Origin: an uncultured Planctomycetales bacterium
GTDB lineage: Bacteria > Planctomycetota > Planctomycetia > Isosphaerales > Isosphaeraceae
Assembly (NCBI GenBank): GCA_903926465.1
Contig: CAIYJE010000131.1
Coordinates: 1-64,000, forward strand
Length of the DNA stretch: 64,000 nt
Reading direction: 5' to 3'
Shown: piece after piece, positions 23,919 through 32,539 of the stretch
Position numbering within the stretch: position 1 is the first letter of the stretch
How the letters are laid out: every line of letters starts with the position of its first letter
Notes under the pieces: model-generated
The model's input: the letters and a program-made list of their open reading frames with translations, nothing else
What the model was told of the DNA's origin: nothing
The model's database searches: none
Made by a program: the position numbers and the translations under genes

Positions 23919-24791
23919 TTAACCGCAGGCCCGTTCCACGGCCTTGGCCAGGGTTCGCTTGGTCAGCACACCCACCAGGTGAGTCCGGTACTCGGCCGTT
24001 CCGCGCATGTCGCTGATGGGGGACGCCACCTTCTTGGCCAGCTCTCCGGCATGGGCAAACGTCTCTGCGGTGGCCGGTTTGCCGACCAGCCACTGGCTGG
24101 CCTCGCTGGCGAACCGGGGCGTGGGGGCAACCGCGGCCAGGGCCACCCTGGCCTCGGCAATCGTCTTTCCGGCGGCATCAAGCCGGACCCAAGACGAGAC
24201 ACCGGCCACGGCAATATCCATCTCGTTGCGGGGGATGAACCGCTCGTAGGCAGAACCGCTCTTCTGGCCAGGTCCAGGGAATACGATGGCGACCAGAATC
24301 TCTCCCTTCTGGAGCAGATTTTTACCAGGAGCGGTGCAAAACTCCTGGGCTGGTACCTCGCGGTTGCCGTGCGGGCCGGCGATCACGCAGTGGGCTCCCA
24401 GGGCGATAAGCGTGGTGATGGTGTCACCGGCCGGTGAAGAGGTGCACAGGTTGCCGCCGATGCTGGCCCTGCTCTGAATTTGCCAGCCACCCACGATGTG
24501 GGCGGCGTCAATAAGTGCCGGATAGGTGGCGACCAGGTCTGGATTTTCATAGATGCGGTAGCATGGAACCGAAGCCCCCAGCCGTAACCCCATACCTGGG
24601 CTGTAGTTCAGCTCCATGAGTTCGGGGATGTGCTTGACGTCTACCACCAAGTCGGCGTCTCGAAGCCGCTCTCTTAACTGGACCACGAGATCGGTGCCGC
24701 CGGCCAGGACGCGTGCGGTGCCTTTGGCGCTGGCGAGCAGGGCCGTGGCCTCCGCGAGTGAGCTTGGGGCCTCGTATTCAAAACTCCTCAC
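23919..24791 (-). CDS. FAD-binding subunit of molybdenum hydroxylase
   Basis: This ~290-residue protein is the medium subunit of xanthine-dehydrogenase-type enzymes. The FAD-binding segments ARVLAGGTDLVVQLRERL (pyrophosphate loop) and SRASIGGNLCTSSPAGDTIT are clear, and the C-terminal domain has the usual ISDMRGTAEYRTHL near its end. I placed the start at GTG 24791 (VRSFEYEAPSS), because family members begin there and a GAGAGG box lies 7 bases before it; the open frame reaches 24857. It is the promoter-proximal gene of the four-gene operon. Electrons pass from the 2Fe-2S subunit to FAD and then to NAD or another acceptor. Confidence 0.93.
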   Translation of the reverse strand: MRSFEYEAPSSLAEATALLASAKGTARVLAGGTDLVVQLRERLRDADLVVDVKHIPELMELNYSPGMGLRLGASVPCYRIYENPDLVATYPALIDAAHIVGGWQIQSRASIGGNLCTSSPAGDTITTLIALGAHCVIAGPHGNREVPAQEFCTAPGKNLLQKGEILVAIVFPGPGQKSGSAYERFIPRNEMDIAVAGVSSWVRLDAAGKTIAEARVALAAVAPTPRFASEASQWLVGKPATAETFAHAGELAKKVASPISDMRGTAEYRTHLVGVLTKRTLAKAVERACG

Positions 24792-25125
24792 GTTGTGTCC
24801 TCTCGTGAAAGACCAAGACCATCGCCCGTACTCTGACCACCGCTCAAAGTTTAACACTTAACTTCAACCGGTTCGATGAGGTAAAGAGAGTAGATGCCGG
24901 AAATGGTGCCAGCTTGTGCGTTTGGGTTACCGTTTTCAGTCGCCCCGGTGATATCCAAAATCGTCGGTCGGATTGCCTTTGGGGCTGTTTGCGCTAGGAT
25001 ACCCAGGTACACGCGGGTGGTTCGCCATTGGAGCCCGTGGGGGGTCGGTTGTCGCTGGACAACCCGGTAACCCTGAATCGCACTCCCAGAATTGCGACCT
25101 CAAGTATTTCATTCCTGGTGCTTTC
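24792..25125. other. Divergent intergenic region
   Basis: This region lies between the FAD subunit gene (minus) and the DIP1984-type gene (plus) and must hold both promoters. No clear -35/-10 pair or palindrome was found. Confidence 0.4.
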
Positions 25126-25581
25126 ATGAAGCTGGCTGAAGCCTTGATTTTACGCGCCGACTGCCAGAAGCGGCTGGAGCAACTCCGGGCCCGCATCTTG
25201 CTCTGCGTCAAGGTGCAAGAGGGGGACGTCCCGCCCGAAGATCCCGCTGCGCTGCTGGCCGAGGCCGCCCGCACGGCCGATCAGTTTGAGCGGCTAATCC
25301 AGCAGGTTAATCGGACCAACTCCGTGACCAGGCTGGAGGGGTCCTCACTTTCAGACCTGCTGGCCAGACGCGATGTGCTCAGCCAGCGGCGAACCTTGCT
25401 GACGGCTGTGGCCGAGGCGGCCGTGGTGCAGCAGAACGCGTACAGCAAGTCCGAGGTCCGGTTCCGGAGCACGGTCGACATTGCGGCCCTGCGAAAGCAA
25501 GCCGATGAACTGGCCAAGGAACACCGCGAACTGGATGCACGCATCCAGGAGGCGAACTGGAAAACCGATCTGGTCCCCTGA
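25126..25581 (+). CDS. DIP1984-family protein
   Basis: The 151-residue product is helical and matches the DIP1984 family (named after a Corynebacterium diphtheriae protein): MKLAEALILRADCQKRLEQLRARI at the start, INRTNS-like QVNRTNSVTRLEGSSLSDLLARRD in the middle, SKSEVRF and VDIAALRKQADELAKEHRELDARIQEANW at the end. Coiled-coil propensity is high. The biochemical role of the family is unclear; it is often found in addiction or DNA-repair neighbourhoods but none is evident here. ATG 25126 matches the family start. The downstream 230 bases run into a strong terminator at 25816. Confidence 0.88.
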   Translation: MKLAEALILRADCQKRLEQLRARILLCVKVQEGDVPPEDPAALLAEAARTADQFERLIQQVNRTNSVTRLEGSSLSDLLARRDVLSQRRTLLTAVAEAAVVQQNAYSKSEVRFRSTVDIAALRKQADELAKEHRELDARIQEANWKTDLVP

Positions 25582-25599
25582 CCTGGGCCTGATCATTGG

Positions 25600-25857
25600 A
25601 TTGGATGTTTGAGGTGTAGCCGTGGGTGCTGGGGCGAGCACAAACCCCGCCCAGCAGGGGGTCATCTGCTGGGTACTGGCGCGAGGGGCCGCGTCTGCGG
25701 TAAACCCGCTTATCATCAGCCCAGCAACGTCACATCACGACAGCGCACGCTTCACACTTTTCACCGCGTGCTGACCAGCCCAACGGCGAGGGTGGGACAG
25801 GGGTGCAACACACAAGCGGCCTCGCTCCTACTTTCAGGGGCGAGGCCGCATTTTTTG
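25600..25857 (+). ncRNA. Possible small RNA or structured 3' UTR
   Basis: This non-coding stretch ends in a textbook terminator and has internal complementarity: TGCTGGG occurs at about 25627 and 25668, while CCCAGCA occurs at about 25651 and 25720, allowing alternative stems. No family such as SRP RNA, RNase P, tmRNA or 6S could be recognised. It could be the 3' UTR of the DIP1984-type gene or a separate RNA. The exact 5' end is not defined. Confidence 0.3.
25816..25855 (+). terminator. Strong rho-independent terminator
   Basis: GCGGCCTCGC (25816-25825) pairs perfectly with GCGAGGCCGC (25840-25849), followed by ATTTTTT. It is read on the plus strand and lies 235 bases beyond the nearest plus-strand stop codon. 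Confidence 0.85.
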
Positions 25858-25917
25858 ATCGCATGCTCAGGTGGTTATGTTCTCAAGTTCGATTCATTTT
25901 TTCATCTGAGCAAACTC

Positions 25918-28900
25918 TCACGCCTTCCAGAGCTTGACCTGGTCCACCACGCTGAGGATTTCGGTCCGCTTCTTCTCAAACACGGCGAACAGGGCCAGAA
26001 TCAAGATTCCAGCCATGATTCCGCAGGCCCACCAGATCCAGGTTTGGTGCAGGTCAACGGCGGCGTACCAGATGATCGAGAACACGGCCAGGGTCAAGAA
26101 CCCCATTCCCAGGAGCAGGAAGTTGCGAATCTGGAGCAAAATCCCCAGAAAGATTCCGGCTATTGACAGCAAGGCCAGTACCAGTGGCAGCCAGGGAGAC
26201 TGCGCAACTCCCGTCAGAATGATGTCGGCCGTTGATGAGAGATAGATCGCCAGCGCGGCCCCCTGACGCAGGATTGCCGTTTGCAATTCACTGAGCCGCT
26301 CACGGTTCAGGTAGGTGGCCACCAGCACGCAGAGGGCGGGCGGAATGACCCAGAGTTGTGGGTGTTGAGCCAGGCCAAACCCCTCAAGTCGACCGAGCTG
26401 GCTCCAGAGCGCGGCGTTGAAGGCCAGGGTTGAGAGCATGGCAAAGCCAGGGGAAGAACGGAGCAACGAGAAGGTGGCGTAAAGGCCACCACACAGCACC
26501 AGAAACACCAGGTCTTCGCCCGGTTTGGGGATGGTCCAGAAGGCCGACAGCAGCGGGAGCAGGGGCAACAACGCGCCCGTGTTGGCCACGGGATCGGCCA
26601 GCACGGTCTGGCCTTTGCGCCGGAAGAACTCGCTGAGCCCCGCGCCCAGAAACGCCAAGCCCACTACGATCAACGGCCAGTACTGGGCAAAGATCCCGGT
26701 GAACAGCCAGGGAAGTGTCATTCCCAGGTGTAAGAGCAAGGCGGCCAGCAGCCCTTCGCAGGCGTAAACGTAGGCCGTACGGCCACGCTCAGACAGTCCA
26801 AACGGGTCGCGGCCCGGCACAACCGCAGCCAGAATAGCCGCCACCGCCGCGCCCAGTATGGCCAGGGCCATCGCCACAATCGAGGGGGCCGAAATGGGCA
26901 CAATCGACCGGTTCCAGCGTGCCTGCACTTCCACGGTAAAGATCACGGCCAGTGTTAACGCCGCCAGTGCCAGCAAACTGGGCACCAGCTTGCGGGCGGC
27001 CACCGCCCAATCGGTGAGCATGGGGAAGAGCTTGGAAAGTCCCAGGCCGTAAAGTGAGCTGGTGCCAATCAGGGCGACCAGTACGACGACGAACCGATCC
27101 AGCGTGGCAAAGTTGGCCGTGGGGGGAATCGACGCCCAGCCCCAGGCCACCGCGCCGATCACACCCACCCCCAGCGCCACCCCTTGTAACCACCACCGAC
27201 GCGCACCTTGAGCCAGCAAGCCAATGGCCAGCACCTCGGCAACCGCCGCCTGGGCTGTAGCCGAACGAAACACCAGTTCGGGCTCGGTCAAGATCGAACC
27301 GAACGCCAGGGTAATCACACCAGCCGCCAGCAGCAGATTGGCCGGCACCAGCCAGGTCAGATCGGCCTCCGGATGATTCAATTCCAGCTGCGGAATCCCC
27401 AGCCGGTTCGCCAGGTTGCGGAACTTCAGGCGTTGATTCCAGAGATAGCTGGCCAGCACCGAGTACGCCGAAAGAACCATCGTGGCGGTCCAGGTTAACC
27501 AGCGGGCGGAAACCTGAAGCTGGTCCAGACCCAATCCACAGGCGCATAGCCCCAGCAAATACAGCCCGGCCAGTGCGGCCTTTTCTCGGCCGTCCCAGAG
27601 CGCAGAGATAAAGGCGGCGGCCACCGCGGCGATCGCCAGCCAGCTCAGAGATGGGTGAATCGAAGTGTGATATGACGCATACAAGTTGAAATCCACGCTC
27701 AATGCCACCACCAATGCCAGGATCACCAGCGACATCCACGAGGCAATGCGAGGGAATGGTAGAGTGGCGAGCCTGAGGAAACGGTGACCGGTTCCAGGCC
27801 AAGGTTCCCCTCCCTTGCTGCGGGCAGGCTGTAAGAAGCGTCGGTCGAGCCAGTGCCAGATTGCAACCGGCGCGGCTAGAGCCACAATGTTCACATTCAA
27901 CAGGTTGACGAGCGCCGACCACGGATCAAGGGGCCCACCAGCCCAGGCCCAGGATGTATTCTGCCACCAGATCGTTGCTGCGATGTTCCCCAGAATTCCA
28001 GTCACGGTGATGTACCGCGGCCGTGTTGACCAGGCAGCCAGCAGCGCTGAGAGAACGACCATAGACAGCAGCGGTCCCACGCTCCACCAGCTTGAAAATC
28101 TGCTCGATCCCAGACTCCCCAGCCCAAACAGGGTTCCCAGCGCCAGGCAAATGGTTCCCCAGCGTACGACGGCCAAACGTGCGGTTGCCGGAACATTGCT
28201 CAGCTTCAGGCCGGCGTTGTGCCAGGCGAACAAGGGCAGCGCAAAACCAACCAAAATCCAGCCCACCAGCAGACCGCGATAGGCCAGCCAGTTTCCGGTG
28301 TCGCGAGTGACCAAGCCGGTTGCCAGCCAGATCACAAGGTTCAGCAGCCAGAGCCCCAACCAGTCTGACGAATTCGCCATGATCTTCAGGCGAACGAGAA
28401 TCAGGAACCCACCCAGGGCCAGACCCAGCGAAAGCAGGCCCCCGGGGCCGGCAATCGCCTGGTGCACTGGGCCTGGTACTGGGTTCAGGAACAGCATGGT
28501 TGCCCCACCGGCAAGCAACAAGGTATTGAGTGCAATGCTCAGCAGTACCAAAGTGGTCTGAAGTCTGCGGGCGTCCACCCATTCCGCCAGGTAGTATCTT
28601 CTGAGCCAGCCCCGAACGGTACCAATCCAGGCCAGTGCATAAATGGCTGCAACGCTTGCGTTCAACTGGGCGAGCTGGACCCAGAACATCGCATCCATGC
28701 CCCGTCCTGCCTCGGCAGCAGGAACGATGTACCCCACCGTGGCTGCCAGGTTGATCATGAGTCCGGCCGCGAACGCGAACCGGGCCGACCGGTCTCGGAT
28801 TGCATATCCCAGTAGCGTGATTGCCAGTACCACCAGGGGAATGAGCGACCAGACCGATTGGCCCAGCCGGGCGAAGGTCGAACCTGGCTCCGGGCCGACC

Positions 28901-31900
28901 ATAGGGTCTTGATCCAGGATCGAAACCAGGATAAAGGCACTTATCGCAAAGCAGGGAAAAATTCCCAACAAGAGTACAAGCCAAGCTGCTGGGCGAATCC
29001 ACCGCTGCCCTCCCTTCTCCACCTTTGGTTCCGTGTCGAAACCAGATCTGCTCCAGGCTTGAAGGAACGCCGCAACCGCACCCAAGACAAGAAGTGATAA
29101 TATACTTGAACCCCAGGCCCATTCCATGTTCGCTGGAGGCCGATGATGGACTAACGCGGCATTTGTAACATGGCCAAAGATTATTGCCAGCGGACCCACC
29201 ACCGCTAGAAACAAGGCACAAGTTGCGTTTCGCGTCAGATTCTTGACCTGGAAGGGGTCGATCTTCCAGCCCAGCCGGGTGCCTAGGAGCGCCAGGCGCT
29301 GGCGGTTCCAGATCAAGATCGAGAGGCCGAGTAAAACCACGGTACTGACCCAGAAAAACGCGGTTGCCGCCGCCACCTCCACTTCCCATCGCCCTGCCCA
29401 TAGCAGGGCCGCCAGAGAGGCCGTGGCCAGTGCCAACAGCGTGTCGAACTGGCGGAACCGCTCCCAGTTGCCTGCCAGCAACACCAGGATGGCCATTCCC
29501 AGCACCCCCCATGAACCAATACCAAGAGCGTGGCGATGAGGGATTTGGGCGATTTCAAACAGGGTGGCTGGTGCCACCACGCGGGCTGCACCCAGTGGGG
29601 AGCCGCCCACCAGTTGGGTGGAAAGGCTGCGCTGGGAGACTTCCTGGAGGATGCCTGGGGCCGCTCCATAAACGGCCAGCATTACCGCGACCAGTGCCAG
29701 TGCGGCTCGTAGTGTCCGGTCGAAGGCGGGCCAGGGTGGGTTGAGCAGTGTCGAGAGTTTGGAGATCAGCGGTGATCTCTCGGGATTGCTTTCAAGCGAT
29801 TTCTGGACCCAAACGCGGACGGCAATCCAGCCCAGGCAAACCAGGCCCAGAGTCAGGGCAACGGCCTGGATTGTCCAGGGGTCGAGCCAGGGTCGAGCCG
29901 ATTCCGCGAACCAGGCTTGATGACGCAGGCTGGCCCCCACGTCGAACGTGATTGATGCCGCGAGTGCAGCCTGGAAAACGCCAAATTGTACTGGGTGGCT
30001 TTGGTGCCAGGCCAGGGCCAGCCAAAGTCCGGCCAGCCAGAGCAAGCGTGCGGCCAGCAAGGCCGAGCCAGCCACGGGTAGAGCCGCAACCAGCACGATG
30101 GTGGATGCGAGTGTGCTGAGTCGCGCGGACTGTTCCAGAATTTCGAGCATGCGGGCTCTGGTTAGCTCGGCGCTGGGGGGGAGGATTCTGAGCAAGCCGG
30201 CTCCCAGGGCGCAGAGTGTGGCGTGGGCCAGCAGGGCGAAGGTCCAGGGTAGAGAGAGCGAGTGGGTGCCACTGAGTGCGCTTTGTAACAAGGTGGCCAG
30301 CAACAGGCCGGACCCGAGCCAGGTCAGAACGGTGAGTTCTTGGAAGCCTGATCCACCGGCCAGCAGGGGATTGCGCCCAAACCAGGCCGCGCTCGCCAAG
30401 GCCAGCAGGGCGTAGGTACCCAAAACCCAGGTGGTTTCCCAGTGGTTCCCAGCCAAGCCAATTCCCAGCCAGTCGATCAGGCCCAGACTGATAAGCCCAG
30501 CCAAACTTGCAACCATGGCCAGAGCCCGGGCGTCGGGCCGCCGGCCGTGGCAAACTCCCAGCCCGGTCAGGAACGTGGTCAGCAACACGAACGGAACCAG
30601 CGCGGAGCCACTCTGGCCAGAGAGCAATGCCTTGGTGGTTTGCGCGGGCGTGACCCCGGTCCAGCCCAGATCTCCGGCCGCCACGTGCCAGGCCAGCAGG
30701 TAGGCCAGCATCAGGCTGAATCCTGCAAGAATGTGGATTGCCGGCACCTGGAATACCAGGGCGACAGCCGCCAGCACGGCACAGCTTAGCAGGAGACCGG
30801 GCATCATCTTCGCCGGCTGCGGCCAGCCTAGCGCGGCCCCTGCCAGCATCAGCAGAATGGCCGCGGTGGCAATGGCGGTTCCGGCGGTTCGGTAGCTAAC
30901 GAGTTCTCTGGCCCTCATCCGTTGCCAGAGGAACAGACCGGTTGCCAGCACCGGCGCGCTCACCAGTGGCGCCAATGGAGAAAGCCGGTGCAGTGTGGCC
31001 AGCACGGGCCCCTCGCGGGCGATCAGCAGCCCGAGCGCAATCGTGGCCGCAAAGCACGTAAGCCCCAGTAACCGTAGCAGTTGATGAGCCAGCGATTCGT
31101 CGGATTCGGTCGTGCGGCTTGATCGTGCCAGAAAGCCGCCAATCGCGGCTCCCTGCCCCAGGTAGGGAAGGGCGGCCATCGCCAGCAGTCCCTGGCTCCC
31201 CAGACTGGTGCCAAAGCCAACACGGCCCAGCAGCATGGCAAGGGATGGAACCAAAACGCCCAAGGTGAGCGCAGCGGGCATGCGCGGCACCAGCGATTGT
31301 CCTGCCCGGAAGGTGAGCCAGCCGGAAAGACCGATCGCCGCCAGGTCACCTAGAATCGTGGCCAGCCAGCCGGGATCTGACCCTCTTGAGAACGCCGCGA
31401 TGGCCAGAAAGTTCAGGGGAACCAGCAAGGTGCCAATCACAAACAGCCCGCGTGCCGTGTTGGGTAAGGCCCAACGCTTCTCAGCGCGAATTCCCACCAG
31501 ATAGAGCAGGGCCGTTACACCATTGAAGAGTCCGAATTTCAGCAGCGGCTGTTCGGCGATACTCGACCAGAAGCTGATCACCAGCGCCAGCGAACAGCCA
31601 ACAATGAGCAAGCCACCGACAACTTCACCCCAGCGGATGTTGGACGCTTCCAGGAACCGAGAGAACAGGCCGAGCCACGGCTGGGTGCGCTCGGCCGCTG
31701 GGGCCGCGCTCCGTTCAGGCTGAGCCTGTTCAATTGTGGTATTTTGAGCAGCAGCCAGAAGGGGCGGGCGGTTTGGCGCGGGCGGCTGCGTAACCGGCTT
31801 TGGAACGGGTTGCTGGCGGGATTGCTCGGGTGGCACCGTCTGAGTGTGCACAGTGAGTGGCCGGGTTGTCTGGAGCACCGGCTGAGGGCGAATCTTCTCC

Positions 31901-32250
31901 CCAACGATGTGCGGGATCATCTGGGCGCATTCGTCGGCAGTGATCAGGCCCGCCTTGGTGTAACGCAACGCTCGAGCTCGTAGAACAGCCAGCACATGAT
32001 CGGGGTTTGGGCTGGCTTTGGTGATTGGCCCAGATTTTGACCATGTGCACATCGGGCAAGCGTTCAGTCCCGCGTCTTTCTTCCAGGCCTCGCCGCACAC
32101 GGGACACATCTCGGCCAGAATTGGCTCGCGTTGTTCGGGGCCCCACATCCGCGCCAAGCCCTGAAATAAACCGAGGATCGCAAGCCAGAGAACATGGCCG
32201 GCCATTGCAAACAGGGCGGTGCCGATCAAAAAAGAGAAAATCAATTCCAT
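25918..32250 (-). CDS. Giant polytopic membrane protein with N-terminal zinc ribbon
   Basis: A single 2110-residue frame. A first membrane helix (about 3-30) is followed by a zinc ribbon with C49, C52, C65 and C68, a short helical segment (82-115, AKAGLITADECAQMI-like), a Pro/Gln-rich linker (about 120-190), and then an almost continuous series of several dozen hydrophobic helices to the C-terminus. GGLLIVGCSLALVISFW near 215 and repeated LLxxA and GWxxA patterns suggest internal duplication, reminiscent of the DUF2157/DUF2339 class of poly-helix proteins, but I cannot assign it. ATG 32250 is preceded by GAGG. There are no frameshifts over 6.3 kb, so it is under selection. Function is unknown; a divergent sigma-54 activator starts 289 bases away. 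Confidence 0.85.
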   Translation of the reverse strand: MELIFSFLIGTALFAMAGHVLWLAILGLFQGLARMWGPEQREPILAEMCPVCGEAWKKDAGLNACPMCTWSKSGPITKASPNPDHVLAVLRARALRYTKAGLITADECAQMIPHIVGEKIRPQPVLQTTRPLTVHTQTVPPEQSRQQPVPKPVTQPPAPNRPPLLAAAQNTTIEQAQPERSAAPAAERTQPWLGLFSRFLEASNIRWGEVVGGLLIVGCSLALVISFWSSIAEQPLLKFGLFNGVTALLYLVGIRAEKRWALPNTARGLFVIGTLLVPLNFLAIAAFSRGSDPGWLATILGDLAAIGLSGWLTFRAGQSLVPRMPAALTLGVLVPSLAMLLGRVGFGTSLGSQGLLAMAALPYLGQGAAIGGFLARSSRTTESDESLAHQLLRLLGLTCFAATIALGLLIAREGPVLATLHRLSPLAPLVSAPVLATGLFLWQRMRARELVSYRTAGTAIATAAILLMLAGAALGWPQPAKMMPGLLLSCAVLAAVALVFQVPAIHILAGFSLMLAYLLAWHVAAGDLGWTGVTPAQTTKALLSGQSGSALVPFVLLTTFLTGLGVCHGRRPDARALAMVASLAGLISLGLIDWLGIGLAGNHWETTWVLGTYALLALASAAWFGRNPLLAGGSGFQELTVLTWLGSGLLLATLLQSALSGTHSLSLPWTFALLAHATLCALGAGLLRILPPSAELTRARMLEILEQSARLSTLASTIVLVAALPVAGSALLAARLLWLAGLWLALAWHQSHPVQFGVFQAALAASITFDVGASLRHQAWFAESARPWLDPWTIQAVALTLGLVCLGWIAVRVWVQKSLESNPERSPLISKLSTLLNPPWPAFDRTLRAALALVAVMLAVYGAAPGILQEVSQRSLSTQLVGGSPLGAARVVAPATLFEIAQIPHRHALGIGSWGVLGMAILVLLAGNWERFRQFDTLLALATASLAALLWAGRWEVEVAAATAFFWVSTVVLLGLSILIWNRQRLALLGTRLGWKIDPFQVKNLTRNATCALFLAVVGPLAIIFGHVTNAALVHHRPPANMEWAWGSSILSLLVLGAVAAFLQAWSRSGFDTEPKVEKGGQRWIRPAAWLVLLLGIFPCFAISAFILVSILDQDPMVGPEPGSTFARLGQSVWSLIPLVVLAITLLGYAIRDRSARFAFAAGLMINLAATVGYIVPAAEAGRGMDAMFWVQLAQLNASVAAIYALAWIGTVRGWLRRYYLAEWVDARRLQTTLVLLSIALNTLLLAGGATMLFLNPVPGPVHQAIAGPGGLLSLGLALGGFLILVRLKIMANSSDWLGLWLLNLVIWLATGLVTRDTGNWLAYRGLLVGWILVGFALPLFAWHNAGLKLSNVPATARLAVVRWGTICLALGTLFGLGSLGSSRFSSWWSVGPLLSMVVLSALLAAWSTRPRYITVTGILGNIAATIWWQNTSWAWAGGPLDPWSALVNLLNVNIVALAAPVAIWHWLDRRFLQPARSKGGEPWPGTGHRFLRLATLPFPRIASWMSLVILALVVALSVDFNLYASYHTSIHPSLSWLAIAAVAAAFISALWDGREKAALAGLYLLGLCACGLGLDQLQVSARWLTWTATMVLSAYSVLASYLWNQRLKFRNLANRLGIPQLELNHPEADLTWLVPANLLLAAGVITLAFGSILTEPELVFRSATAQAAVAEVLAIGLLAQGARRWWLQGVALGVGVIGAVAWGWASIPPTANFATLDRFVVVLVALIGTSSLYGLGLSKLFPMLTDWAVAARKLVPSLLALAALTLAVIFTVEVQARWNRSIVPISAPSIVAMALAILGAAVAAILAAVVPGRDPFGLSERGRTAYVYACEGLLAALLLHLGMTLPWLFTGIFAQYWPLIVVGLAFLGAGLSEFFRRKGQTVLADPVANTGALLPLLPLLSAFWTIPKPGEDLVFLVLCGGLYATFSLLRSSPGFAMLSTLAFNAALWSQLGRLEGFGLAQHPQLWVIPPALCVLVATYLNRERLSELQTAILRQGAALAIYLSSTADIILTGVAQSPWLPLVLALLSIAGIFLGILLQIRNFLLLGMGFLTLAVFSIIWYAAVDLHQTWIWWACGIMAGILILALFAVFEKKRTEILSVVDQVKLWKA

Positions 32251-32539
32251 CGCCGTACCTCGGTTCGCAAATCAAGCCTGAGCAAACGAGTGCACCGGGT
32301 GACAAGATTCCTGGCTCACCGGCACCAGCCAAGCTCTTCACGCGGTCCATGCTCCAAGCCCGCTTTTAAACACATTTCGTGCCAAACCTGGAAAGAGTGC
32401 GGACATGGCTTTGATTCACGGGAAAGTGTGGCTGATTGCTGGCTGGGTGGTTTTACGATAAGGTAGCCTGGCCCAACATTTCATGCTGGGTGCGTGTGCG
32501 TGAAATGTCTGGCTGTGGATTTTGGTGAGGGCGGTCGAG

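Noticed and set aside
25600-25857. SRP RNA, RNase P RNA, tmRNA or 6S RNA
   Set aside because: None of the conserved cores of these RNAs could be found in the region; only a generic candidate RNA is reported.
27926-29512. Minus-strand frame of 528 codons within the giant membrane protein gene
   Set aside because: It is an alternative frame of the same strand in high-GC sequence, with glycine-rich composition and no hydrophobic periodicity.
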